Below, one piece after another: positions 53,010 through 63,982 of a DNA stretch of 64,000 bases. Origin of the DNA: Parus major. Lineage: Eukaryota; Chordata; Aves; Passeriformes; Paridae. Position 1 is the first letter of the stretch. Each line of letters begins with the position of its first letter. The notes under the pieces are model-generated. The model was given only the letters and a program-made list of their open reading frames with translations. It was not told the origin of the DNA and did no database searches. The DNA lies in the NCBI RefSeq assembly GCF_001522545.3, contig NC_031770.1, positions 15,044,751 to 15,108,750 on the forward strand, written 5' to 3'. Made by a program: the position numbers and the translations under genes.

Positions 53010-53785
53010 TTTCCTAGCCACAAAAACAGAGGATCTGGATAGGCTGGACTGATGGGCCCAGACAAAGTGTATGAGGGTCAGCAAGGTGAAGTGCCAGGTC
53101 ACAACAACCCCTGCAGTGCTGCATTGCAGAACTGAGGCTAGAAACCTGTCCAGAGGAAAAGGACCTGTTTCACAGGTGGCCAGGAAGGCCAATGGCACGT
53201 GGCCTGTATGAGCAGGAGTGTGGCCAGCAGGACTGGGGCAGTGACTGTCCCCCTGTACTGGGCACTGGTGAGGCCACACCTCGAGTGCTGTGTCCAGTTC
53301 TGGGCCCCTCACCACAGCAAACACTGAGGGGCTGGAGAGACTCCAGAGAAGGGCAGTGGAGCTGGGGAAGGGTCTGGAGCACAAGCCTGATGGGGAGCAG
53401 CTGGGGGAGCTGGGGGGCTCAGCCTGGAGAAGAGGAAGCTCAGGGGTGATCTTCTCACTCTCTACAACCACCTGAGAGTGTAGCCAGGAAAGGGTCAGTC
53501 TCTTCTCCAAGGTGACATCTGACAGATCAAGAGGAAATGTCCTTACATTGTGCCAGGGGAGGTTTAGATTGGATATTAGTAAAACTTTTTTTCACTGATA
53601 GGATTATCAAGCATTAGAACTGGCTGCCCAGGGAATGGTGGAATCACCATCCCTGAAAATGTCAAAAAAATGTGTAGATGTGGTGTTTAGGAACATGGTT
53701 TAGTGGTGGACTTGGCAGTCCTGGGTTAACAGCTGGACTTGGTAATCTTAGAAGTCTTTTCCAACTTACACAGTTCTGTGATTTT
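53010..53785 (+). repeat. CR1 LINE 3' portion, about 780 bp
   Basis: Longest LINE piece in the window. It begins in the 3' part of the reverse-transcriptase ORF (GGATCTGGATAGGCTGGACT), passes GGCCAGGAAGGCCAATGGCA, CTGGTGAGGCCACACCTCGA, GGCTCAGCCTGGAGAAGAGG and GCCAGGGGAGGTTTAGATTG, and ends GGTCTTTTCCAAC-like then GTTCTGTGATTTTA. The reading frame is broken, so no functional protein remains. The open frames seen on both strands here are by-products of the repeat. Confidence 0.93.
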
Positions 53786-56700
53786 ATTCAACTTTCAGCA
53801 CTCACAATATCACTAACGCAGCTCTACCTTACCCTTTTCATAGTAGAATACTGCAAAAATCTGAAGCCATTACTCATCTCTACAAAAAGCCAGGAAGAAA
53901 GGTTCAACATAACAGCTGGGAAGGAGCAAAGTGGACCAGCGTGTGTCATCCCCTTCAAAAGCCACAGTTCTTCCCAGCCAGGAGACCTTGGCTCCCATGT
54001 AAAACAAGGCTCATCTCCTCCCCTGGTTATTTAGCAAATACTAATCATGTTATGGACACCCCAGTGTCCTGTAAAGTGAGGAAAGAATTTTAAGGTTCAC
54101 CACAGGCTGTAGATCTTTGAGAACAAAGAAGTGTGTTCTGACTTATGTGCCAATTCTCAGCCAGCCCCAAGTAGATTCACTCCCTGCCTCTGTAATGCAC
54201 CTGTTTTGCAAAGCAACCATTAAATTTGGAAGCTTTATAGAATGCAACATTTTTCAAATCTAAAAAGTATGCCAAAGAAATCATGCAGAAGGGTAATAGA
54301 AAATACTTGCAGGGAGACCTATTCTAAATCGTCTACACATAGATAAGGCACCAAATTCTTTTCCTTAAAGATTTTATTAACCTTTTGCTGATGGAAGGGG
54401 ATTACTGATTGAGAGCTAGATGAGGTCAGTGCAGCAATTATATTTTGAAAGCTCTTCAAACAAGGCTCTTGTACAATGCAAGAAAAAAGTTGACAAAATG
54501 AATTGTTACTTAAAACGAGTCTTTTAGAAGAATAATTAACCTATAATAACTATTCTGGCCTCCTCTCCAGCCCTGAAAAGTAATCCTTTCTCATTAGTTT
54601 CAAGTTTAATTAGCATCAATAATGAAACAGCCCTTGGAAATAACCATTGCATCACAGTCTGTAATGCTGACATACATTGCCCTACAAAGGGTAAGGCCAC
54701 AGGGTGAAATCTGAAGATAGGGAGAAGCTCACCAGATCACTGATAAGCCCAAAACTTAGAAAAAAACAGTATTGCAAAAAGTGTGGAATGTGACAAAAAA
54801 GATTTATTTAAAGAGGAGTATCACAAACATGGTGTGGAGCAGAAGAGACTCTGGTAGCTTTGCCAGTGACTGCTGCAGTATTTCCAGCAAGCTAATGAGC
54901 CTCTCAACTCCAATTTCTTGTTCTTTCTTGGCCCTTTGACTGAAGCAAAGAGAGAGACTTCCCTGTATAGTATATTCTATATGAGAAAATTCTATCAGCA
55001 CTCGCAGTCTAACATAATCAAATAATGCTTTTTCCATCTCTGGCTTCTATGATCTCTCAGTAAAATAGATATAATAATGCTTAGCATTGTCACCAGGGTG
55101 ATAGGGCTTAAAGTAGCTTGAGAATCCAACATGAAAGAGGCTATAAAAAGCCCAGACACTGATGCATCCGAGATAACTTGTTACTCAATGGGCCAGTAGA
55201 AACAGCAGGCGAATGCCAATGTAAAAGTTGCAATTAGAGGTCTGCTGCAACTTGCAGAGCTCTGAAGCATCACCACATACACAGATATTCAGCTGCATGT
55301 CACAAACACTACAGCAACTGCGTTCAGAAGAACCACACCGGCTTTCAAAACTGAGCTGGAAAGAAAATTTTAATAACATAAAATTTTTAGAAGGAGTACC
55401 ATATATGAAAAGCACCATTTCCAGTATGTCTACAGACTAGAATTTTCTCTTCCTGACATCAAGAAATACACAAGAATCCACACATGGACATCTCCCTCTG
55501 TACTCCCACCCTCGCACTGCAGGATCCTGCTTTTACCCCCTGCACTCACCACCCAAGTGTTCTCTGCTCTTCGCCTTAGAGAGCCACCTTCTCTCCCTTT
55601 ACCCAGCTTGTAACTTGAAGATAGAGTCAAGGTTTTCTTTCATCACAGAGTTTTGTAAGATATAAGACCAGTCAGAGTTGCTTGTCAGTAAGGAAATGGA
55701 GAGAAGCTTGCAGAAAGAGCCTCTTTCTTCACAGTGCGTTACTGCAGGGAAATCCCAGTCTGAAATGGATTCAGCATTTGCCCTTGTTTGAGGAGTTCTT
55801 CTGTCTTGATGTAAACACTGAAATACCAGTGGAAAGTCCTGGGACTTGAAAACTGAGCTGAAGAGTTCTAAAGGTGATGAGACAAGTTGCAAAGGGGATG
55901 CCCCACATTTCTAGAACCATCTACTTAGAAAGTTTCAGTGCCATCTGTAATCCAGGAAAAATAAGGTAATCCACTAAAATTTTAAACAATCTCAAATCCC
56001 CCATTCCATGCAAATGTCCAATAGCTTAAGCAAAAAGCCATAAAGGATAAACCTTCTCCCACTGCCTCCACAACATTCTCCCTTCCCAACCAGGACAGAC
56101 AGTGCTTGGTTTGCTCAGCAGTCCCCACTAGCCAGCAGCAGCCAACACCTGCAGTTCCTCACTGCAAATGGAGATGGTGCCCAGCTGCTGCTGCCAAAAG
56201 CACATGGGCAGCTGGCCACAGCCTATCTCGCTCTCACTTTTTGTGAGGGTACAAATAATCTTGGTCAAAAACTCACAAAATAATCAAAATCTAAATTTGA
56301 CTGTTTGGCTTCAGGACAGGTGGTGTTTTAACAACCAAAGGCAGGGCTCAACATTTTTCAAAATGAAAGAGAAGCTGATTTTCTTGTAGCATCAATCAAA
56401 ACTCTAAGTTTGCTATCACTGAAATGAAGGAAATAACAGTCCTTTGACTATTAGCAGTGCAGAGATGGGAATAAATCAATATGGTATACTGGTTCTTTTA
56501 GCTTTTCCCTTAAAAAGCTGAGAGTTCAGACTGCACCTTACTGCCTTTATTCAGGTACTTAGAAAATAAAAGCATTATTAAGCCACAAAAAAAGCACTAT
56601 CTACCAACAGAGTTGAAAAGCAGTCAAAACTACCCTTGCTTTGCAAAGGAAGCAACCGCCACAAAGTGAAGTATTTCATGTCACACAAGATGTCAATGGC

Positions 56701-59700
56701 AGAGCTGTGTCCTGCAAGATAATTAAGTTGGAAGTCAAACTAGAACTCAGTTCTTGCAGCTACCTACTGAAGGTCTTTGGCCAAAGAAACGCCTGTTGTT
56801 AGAAACTTGTCTGAAGTCAGTTTGAAGCCAGCCACCAGCTCTGTCTACTGGATACACTTAGAACACTCCAACCACATCACAGACCCTACAAGGGAAGCTG
56901 GTTCTCCTTCACTACAACTGACATAGTTCACAGCTCCTGCAAGTAGAGATATCCAAGTCCTACCTATGCTGTCACAGGGAGTTTCTGAGCAGCCATCCTA
57001 AGCAGGATAGTGACAACCATGAAGCTACTCAGCCATCTCAGTCATAAATCAAAATACTCATGTAAATTAGACTTTAGTCTCAAAATCTGTTTCTTGCCTA
57101 AATATTTAAACATATAAATAACCTCTAGCCATTCTAGCTTGCCATTTTAAGCTTTCTGACATTTATTGTTCGCAAGAAAAGAAAGGTCAGACTTATCAAA
57201 TCTGCATTTATGCTTCCATGACATTTTTCTCCAACCAAATCTTTCTGAATTAAAGAAGCAGGACAAATGTGGCACATTTCATAAAGGACCTTTCTCAGCC
57301 CAGCACTGCAGTCTCATCAACCATGTTGAGCTCAGAAGTTTGCTTCCCAGGAAACATATGTTGTTGCTCAGTGGATAAAAGAGATGTGAAAAGCAGGCAA
57401 CCTGAACTGGTGATTGCTATTAAGTAAATTGCTTACACCAAAAACATAGATGTCCTAGTCTCAGTACTCCAGTTCTGAGTAGCCCAAGAAGTTGCCTTGG
57501 TGTGAGAATTAGACAGGAAATGTCCAGGCACAGTGTGGAACTTGCTGCTGTTTGGGAAGCAACTTGGATTCTCAAATCATCACTCCAAGGGAGTTAGCAC
57601 TGATGTATTCAAGAGGTGGGATCTTCTTTATTAAGACAAGGCTCACTTAGTTGGGAACTTTGTAAGTGTTAAATCCTGCCAGTCTCCCTTCAACTCCTCT
57701 ACTTCTTTTGGCTAATTCACATTGTCACAAACACATATTTTGCTTCCTATCATGTAATGTTTGGGTGAGATGTGCAGTGAACCAAATGACCTGATTGCTT
57801 CAGGATCCAATTCACTCAGACACTGCAAAATCGCCTTTGATTTTGAAGAATGACTCTGCTTTTGTATAATAAAGCACTTAAGTTTCCCTGTGCACTTCTT
57901 TACTATAGGTATTTATTCCCTGTTTTTAAGAACGTGGAAATAAAAGCACAGACAGTTTAGAGAAAACATATTTTTTCAATGTGCCATAAATGTTTGTTCA
58001 AACATAATAAATTGTTACTTGTGCCCCTTTTGGTGTTTGTTTATGGCTATTTTACTGAACATGCTTATGAAAAAGAACATTCATAAGAACAATGAGCCTA
58101 AAAGTAAACAGAATTTGCAGAAAACAGACCTAGAAATCATAAACATGTTGTGCATAATCCTGGCTCCCAGTGAGGATCAGCAACACCACATAACTCTGGG
58201 AAAACAAAACCACGTGATCACATCACACTTTCTGTGAACCACTCAAAGACTGAGCATAATTTCTAAAATTATCTGTCAAATAATCAGCAACAAATTCGCA
58301 AATCCCGGTGGCTTTACTGTGAAAGCCTCACAGCTTTGCAAGCCAAATTTTTGTGGTCAACATGGAAACAGTGGATAAGGCATGATAAGTCTAAAGAGTC
58401 ATAAACTATGAGTTCTTTCAAGTTTTCTTAGTGCTGATGGAGTAGGAAAGTGACTTGGATAAGAACAGGTAGGACAGCAATAGGATCAAGGATGATACTG
58501 CCGACAAAGCCAGGCAAACCCCATCACTGGACAGTTGGTTTCTGTTTCACAAAGCACTTTCAGCTCAAGAAGAGGCACTGTGCACTGACTAATTTCACAT
58601 TTCTGGAAAGCATCAATGACTGGAGGTCTAGAGGGAAGTGCTACACACCTGATAAGGCAGGAAAGTCTGGGAAAGATGCTTCTAAGCACACTCATGATTC
58701 ACTGATTTCACAACTGGTAATCCACATGCAGCCCTCTGGTACCATTGACAATGCAAGGGTAGAACAGGAAAGCCTTGATTTGTACTAGTTCACTTCTAGA
58801 GTAAACTCAAGTGTAACTCATGCTGTCCTTAAGCTTCAGACTGGCAAAGCTGGCCTGAGAGATGAGGCAAAGCACAAAACCCCAGCAAAGAGCAAAATCA
58901 CTTGAAATAGAGGAAAAAGCCTTTCAGCAGCCTGATGGCAATGCCCAAGTCTTATCCACCAAGTTCTGCCACTGCTTTATAAGAGTAAGATCAGATCTCA
59001 GGTGTAGCACACAGCTGAGGGTGAGAGAAAACCAGAGAGCAAATGCAAAGTGACCAATATCTTTCACTAGTTTTCTGCTCAGTATGACACAACTTCAAAC
59101 ACTTTCCTTTGAAGGCAGCAAAACAAAACCAGAATATAATGAAAAATATAACTAAGGGACCTTAAATGCTGGTACCTCTAAAATAAGCAGAAATAATTCT
59201 GTGGACTTCACCACAGTCAGATTTCAGCTTGGAGTTCTGATTTTCATTTACAAAATGTCCACTTTCAAAACCACATTTTTATCTAGTCTGGAACTCTTTT
59301 CTAATCTTTAGGCAAAGGGTTCCTCCTGCAAATGAGTTCAGGTGTATAGTAGCAGTCCCCTAAAGATGTAAAGCCTAATTGCCTCAGCATTATAGTAGCA
59401 TTGGTATGTAGTGAATGCAGACAGTTTCAGGGAGAATACATGTGGCAAGTTAATAAAATTTTAGATGAAGGCCACAGTGCAGGACTAATATTTCGCTTAG
59501 CCAGAGGATGAAAAGTTATGCATTGCTATTTAAAAAATATAATTGGAATGTTAAATCTATTTCATGAATGAAAGTACACTGACCTTTAGAGGGAAGAATG
59601 ACTCATTTTCAACCCTGTATGCCCCTTCTTAACATACGCTTCCCACCTTTGCATATGTAAGTAGCAATTAGTTTTCATGGGAAGTTATTTTACGGCCATT

Positions 59701-61350
59701 TCAGCTAATTAAATTTCCTGGGTAAACTCACAAGAAACCTATTTAGCAACACTTGTGGCTCAGGTGCCCTATAGTGAGAGAACTGGTTACCTGTGAGGTT
59801 AGCATGAAGAAAACCCACATACCAGTGCAGGTTTAGGATGGAAGGGCTCTTGGATTATTTCCCCCAAGAAAGCTCAGTAATGTGTCCAGAGTACACTGCT
59901 ACAGAGACCCACTGTGGTTCAACACCACACAGTGAATCCTGTAAGAGCAGAACTGAAGTCGGTCTTCTGAAAATCTCCTGACATTAATGTTCACACTGTC
60001 TGTTCAGTTCCCCATGGCAATGTACTGGTTTTCATTAAATTCTTTTGGGAAAGGTTTCCCTGGAGGCAGAGTTTCCAGTCAAAACCATAGAAAATGAGAG
60101 CAAAGTCAACAGCAACCAGGTAGTTGAGAGGTTCACCTTAAATACAGATCTGCAGCACTGCACTCCTGCCCAAGCTTCTTTCTTCCTTCCTCTGTATTTC
60201 TTATTGTGCCTCTTTCATACAGAAAAAATTCAAATTAATTTGATTTTTTTTTTTGTCCCAGAGAAGCACTGGGAGAAGGCTAAAAAGACAGTATTCAGTC
60301 TGAATGCACTTCAAAGAGAGGAAAACTCCCTTGTACCCAATCTTGAAAAGGCCAAGCTGACACAGAAATGGTAGAAGGGCTGAGGACCACAGTTTCTCTA
60401 AATGGAAGCTTCCTCTTGCAGGATGCTCTGTTCCCACAATGATGAACATTGAAAAGAGAAATAGTGAGAGAAATCTGGCATCAAGAATATTTGCAGAAGA
60501 GCCCTGTAGAAATTCCTGTGAACTTTATGGCTTGTCTGCTGAACAACAGTACATCCGTTACTAATTGTTCAGTAACATACTGAGACAAAGTGCTTTACGC
60601 TTTGTACAAACATGCTGCTAAAAAAGGAAAATATTCACTCCAGTTAAATTTATCTTTGAGCCAGCAAATGAAACTATAACTTAAAGAGAATAAGGCATTA
60701 TTTTCAAGACTCTGTTGTCACCTCTAAGGTCAGTGGGAATTCATACCCTTGGCCATTTTTTTCTCATCCTAAAATATAATTCATTCTCCATTCACGTGGA
60801 GGATAATGTGGTGAAAACAATTTAGCAAGGCAATTATACATTTTTCTGGGAAGTACTGCAACACTGGACATCTCCAGCAGACAAGAGGGGAAAAAAAAAG
60901 CCCAGCATGCCAACATAAGTGAAGCAGCTTTCCATTGTTGATGGGAGGATTCTGTTGCTTGAAATCCATTTCCAATTAGCTTAAGCAATGAAGGAAAGGC
61001 TCAGTTGCCTTAGGAAGGGCTTTAGTTAAGCCCCGTGCACATTAGCTGCAATGGTGTCAATAACTGCTGGAATCTGACAGGCTGGTGGACGCTGCTCGTG
61101 CTGTTATCACTGTGTCAGCACATCCTGCTGTCGGCAGGGCTGCACAGCACAAATTTAAGGCTGGCAGTGACACACGGTGTTCACATAGGCAGCACCTTAG
61201 CAAAGCAGGAGGAACGGATTTCCTGATGTTGTTAAACAAACCCACGTTACAAAAGCAGGGCAAAGCCAGGAACAGTGTAACTATGTTAAGGTGTCACTGC
61301 TGAGGAAGCAGAGGTGCAATTCAGATAGAGACCAGGATTTTTACAGGAGA
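53786..61350. other. intronic DNA, no gene seen
   Basis: AT-rich, with no recognised repeat and only short chance frames. Confidence 0.55.
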
Positions 61351-61548
61351 CTATGAACGGCTGCAAGAAGTTACCATTTCAATATAGGTAAAGAAGGTCC
61401 ATATTCCTTCCCTCTGCTCCTCCTTTTCCTGCACCCTCTGTGACTGAATTTCCATGACTCTGTTGCAGTAAGAACAGCAGAGCTTTCTCTCCAACATGAT
61501 TTTACAGGGGCAGAGCTTCCTACTGATCTGGAAAAACATGCATTTCTC
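61351..61548 (-). CDS. candidate terminal exon B of the same unidentified product, cysteine-rich
   Basis: Follows exon A across a 44-nt GT-AG gap (61592-61549) whose acceptor is TGTCTCACTGTTCAG. The junction keeps frame (phase 0). It encodes 65 residues to a TAG at 61351. Residues include ISRKLCPCKIMLERKLCC and SYCNRVMEIQ, giving a C-x-C-x8-CC-x2-C spacing that could form a small zinc site, then a charged helix-like run (QRVQEKEEQREG). The last 20 or so residues look less protein-like, and a donor at ATG|GTAACT could truncate them. A 44-nt intron is very short for a bird, so a frameshift in a single decayed exon is an equal explanation. No poly(A) signal is evident just downstream. Confidence 0.27.
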   Translation of the reverse strand, partial: EKCMFFQISRKLCPCKIMLERKLCCSYCNRVMEIQSQRVQEKEEQREGIWTFFTYIEMVTSCSRS

Positions 61549-61592
61549 CTGAACAGTGAGACAACAGACAAAATAAAGCCTGTGAGTTTTAC

Positions 61593-61824
61593 TAGCTTTG
61601 GTTGAAGCTCCATCTGCATTGTATTCACATCAGAGAAGCTGTTAGTTCTTAAGTATACCCTTCCCTCAGGTTCAAAACACACCTTCATCCTGTAAGAAGA
61701 CAGATTCATGTCCTCCAGCTCCATCATTGCTGTAAGTACATGAGTAAAGATGGCATTCAAAACTAAGGCTTCACTGCCCGAGGAGATCTGTAAATCGAAA
61801 CAAGTGCTAATCACAACCAATTCC
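61593..61824 (-). CDS. candidate coding exon A of an unidentified product (nested in ALK intron 1)
   Basis: Open minus-strand segment of 232 nt preceded by a strong acceptor: a long pyrimidine tract ending TTCTGTTCAG at 61825. It encodes 77 residues after a split first codon. Composition is protein-like: an alternating hydrophobic stretch (LVVISTCFDLQ), an acidic turn (MMELEDMNLSSY), then VCFEPEGRVYLRTNSF. It can end at CTA|GTAAAA (donor at 61592), phase 0. Spliced directly to ALK exon 1 it would hit a stop after four codons, so it is not an in-frame ALK exon. I do not recognise the family. It has no in-frame ATG near its 5' end, so an upstream exon would be needed. It may be a nested-gene exon, a pseudogene remnant or chance. 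Confidence 0.3.
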
Positions 61825-61829
61825 CTGAA

Positions 61830-62979
61830 CAGAAAGAAAAGGAGACAGTAGGTTTTGGTGTCTTTAATTTTTAATTAGTCCTTCTTTACGGTAATGTAAC
61901 AAGGCAAAACCTGCTGGAAGGTGGGGGTGTGTTGGCCTCACCTAGCCACCTTGCGGTGGACAGCACCTCTGCATTATCCTTGCCAGATCCAACACAGGAT
62001 GAGCTAACCTGGGAACCTCACTTCAGCCACAGCTGCATGACTTACACACAGCCTACCCTGACAGTCGGCTCTGGTTATCTTTTCAGGCAGCAAGGAAGGA
62101 GATGGGTTCCATTTGTAGTTCTTCAGATGACTATCCCATCTTTTCAGATGAGCATTAGAAATCAGTTGCTCCAACTTTGTATTCAAAGCCTAGCAGTGAC
62201 TCTCTCTCTTCTTGTGATTTAAGTGTATTCTGTGGACCATTAAGTAGGTGGCTACTCAGGGACACACCATTGACTTCTACGAAGCTTCATAAAAGGTACC
62301 TGACTCAACTCACTGTGACAAACTATTTGGACCTGCAACCCTCTAGGCATTATATTCTTCTAGTAGGAAAGGCTGAATCACAGCTTCTGTTAAAGATACA
62401 ATGCACACACAGAATGGAAATTTCTCTTGTTCACTGGCCCAAAACAGAGGCCTGATTTGAGATAAAGGAGATGCCCCAAACAGTGACTGCCAATCACTGC
62501 CCACCAGAATCAAAATTCTAATTCTAAGGTTCTCTCTTCACACAAATACCAGTGCTGCATGAGCCTCCTCAGATGTACAACTTCTTGTACTGTATCTGAT
62601 ACAGTGCAGTTCACTAAGGATCCTTTGGGGTTTTAAAATGCCAATCAGCCCTTATCTTTTATGTTTAAAGAAGAGTAACAATATTAATAGCCAGTAATAG
62701 AGATAGCAGCATTAATGTACAAAATCGAGAGCCAGACCCAGCTTTGGAGATGTTTCTGCTGTTCCCTGGTCTGCTTGCACATAACCTTGAAAATACTTGC
62801 AGCACTTTGAGGAATCATCCCTTTTTAGGATGACATTTTTTTAAGTTTCAAAAAACCTATCTTGCTGTCCTTCGACTAATGACACTTTAACCTTCTAGGT
62901 CTTGCTTACGGCTTTCTAGCACATAGGAACTCTTGGCGTTTCGTCAAAATCCCTCATCACTTGCAAAATAGTCCTCCTG
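61830..62979. other. intronic DNA between candidate exon A and the CpG island
   Basis: Any upstream exon of the candidate nested gene should lie here or beyond. I could not pick one out: the minus frame at 62,004-62,186 lacks convincing splice sites and composition. Confidence 0.45.
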
Positions 62980-63239
62980 GCCCCACCAAAGCCCCTCGAT
63001 ACATCTCGCACCGGTAAAGCGCAGCCCTCAGGGACAAGTCGGGAGGGGAAGGCGCGACTGCTCGGGGGAGCTGCGCTTCCCGCATCCGGTCCCGCGTCCC
63101 AGTGCCCGGGACGGAGCGGGGCGCTGGACGCGCGTCCCGGCGGGGAGAGCGCACCGCCCCGCGGGACACGGCGGGATCTGCGCGGAGCGGGCGAGGGGCG
63201 CTGCCCGGCGCGGTGCGCGGCATGCAACGCACGGCTCAC

Positions 63240-63768
63240 CTGCCGCGGAGACGTGGAAGAGGAGGCGGGGGCGGGCGGCGCGGATGGCCGCCGACAGCCC
63301 TCGCTCGCTGCCCGGGAGGGCGCCGCGGCGCTCGGGCATCAGCCGCACCCGCAGCCGCCCGTCGCCGGCGCGGAGCCACCAGGCGAAGAGCTCGGTGAGG
63401 TTGAACTCCAGGTGCGCCCCGCCGGAGCCCGGCGGCGGCTCGCCGGCGCAGCCGTCCCGCACGGTTCCCTCGCCCACCTCCAGCACCAGCTGCTTGGCGC
63501 GCCGCAGCCGCCGCCCGGCCGCGGAGGGCGCGGCGGGGGCGCCGGGCGGCTCGGCCCGCGGCAGCGCCCCGCGGGCGGCGCGGAGCAGGGGCGCGCAGTC
63601 CAGGCGCAAGGTGCGAAACAGCGAGGGCACGACGAAGTCCATCGCCAGGCTCCTCCTTTGAAGCCGCGAGAGGCCGGGGGTGTCCCGCGGTCCCGCCGCT
63701 CCCGGGGCCAAGCTCAAGGCGAGGCAAGCGACGGCCAGAAGGCGGGCGGGCAGCCTGCCCCCAGCCAT
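63240..63768 (-). CDS. ALK: ALK receptor tyrosine kinase, coding exon 1 (N-terminal extracellular segment)
   Basis: First coding exon of the ALK receptor tyrosine kinase, a cell-surface receptor of the LTK/ALK family bound by ALKAL ligands. It encodes 176 complete codons plus one base. Residues 1-26 are a signal peptide with a leucine/alanine core. Residues 35-52 (RLQRRSLAMDFVVPSLFR) closely match the basic N-terminal segment of mammalian ALK linked to heparin binding. Residues 88-98 (LRRAKQLVLEV), 121-132 (EFNLTELFAWWL, with an N-glycosylation sequon) and 139-173 (through RLMPE, LSAAIRA and RPRLLF) are collinear with mammalian exon 1. The start is the ATG at 63768, with G at -3 and G at +4; the same frame runs open upstream but has no earlier ATG. 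The exon ends GCAG|GTGAGC at 63240, phase 1, as I recall for the mammalian exon. It is shorter than the human segment (about 222 codons), mainly from lost linker after the SLFR motif. The kinase exons lie outside the window. Confidence 0.93.
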
Positions 63769-63932
63769 CACCCCGCGGGGGGCCGGCAGCGCCCCGTCCT
63801 GCGCTCCGGCGGGGAGCGCGATGCCGGCGCGGTGCTGCGCGCAGGGAGCTCGGGGCCGCCGCCGGCCGCTCCGCCCGGGGCCGCCGCTGCGCGGGCTTTG
63901 CCGGCTCCAACTACCCGCCACAACGCAGGCAT
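63768..63932 (-). promoter_or_regulatory. candidate upstream ORF whose stop overlaps the ALK start (TGATG)
   Basis: An ATG at 63932-63930, with G at -3, opens a 54-codon frame free of stops. It ends in TGA at 63770-63768, so the last base of the stop codon is the first base of the ALK ATG (TGATG). The peptide is arginine-, alanine- and glycine-rich and shows no known domain. If the transcript starts upstream of 63932, this arrangement could lower ALK translation or support termination-reinitiation. If the transcript starts between the CRE and 63932, or further in, the uORF is absent from the mRNA. Confidence 0.35.
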
Positions 63933-63946
63933 TACCCTGCGAGCGC

Positions 63947-63954
63947 TGACGTCA
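63947..63954. promoter_or_regulatory. CRE palindrome TGACGTCA
   Basis: Exact 8-bp consensus for CREB/ATF-family factors, about 180 bp upstream of the ALK start codon and 24 bp from a CCAAT box. CRE plus CCAAT close to a CpG-island start is a common promoter arrangement. Occupancy is inferred, not seen. Confidence 0.6.
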
Positions 63955-63977
63955 CGCCCCAGCGCACCCCCCAGCAG

Positions 63978-63982
63978 CCAAT
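63978..63982 (+). promoter_or_regulatory. CCAAT box (NF-Y type), inverted relative to ALK
   Basis: CAGCCAATGGC on the plus strand, i.e. GCCATTGGCTG read in the ALK direction. The flanks agree with the NF-Y preference (C/A-R-R-CCAAT). It sits about 210 bp upstream of the ALK start codon. Confidence 0.5.

Larger units (their letters stand above)
1..63239 (-). other. ALK: ALK intron 1 (5' portion), noncoding
   Basis: The donor GTGAGC begins at 63239, and no segment matching ALK exon 2 or later exons was recognised on the minus strand to the left. ALK intron 1 is one of the longest in the gene in mammals, so about 63 kb of intron is expected. The assignment is an inference from exon 1 position and strand. 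Regulatory elements inside it cannot be recognised without cross-species alignment. Confidence 0.8.

Noticed and set aside
53192..53475. Plus-strand frames of 61-85 codons
   Set aside because: They are pieces of the broken CR1 reverse-transcriptase ORF and 3' UTR.
52992..53510. 172-codon minus-strand frame
   Set aside because: It is antisense to the CR1 LINE at 53,010-53,785.
1..63239. Possible ALK exon 2 on the minus strand
   Set aside because: I looked for the conserved tryptophan-rich exon 2 segment and did not find it, but a visual scan of 63 kb could miss a 120-bp exon.
63236..63910. 224-codon minus-strand frame overlapping ALK exon 1 in another phase
   Set aside because: It begins at a TTG, is arginine/alanine/proline-rich with no domain, and competes with the recognised ALK frame.
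63028..63921. Longer ALK frame starting at 63921 and running past the exon end
   Set aside because: The start at 63921 is GTG, and sequence beyond 63240 is intron after a clear GTGAGC donor. The ATG at 63768 gives a proper signal peptide.
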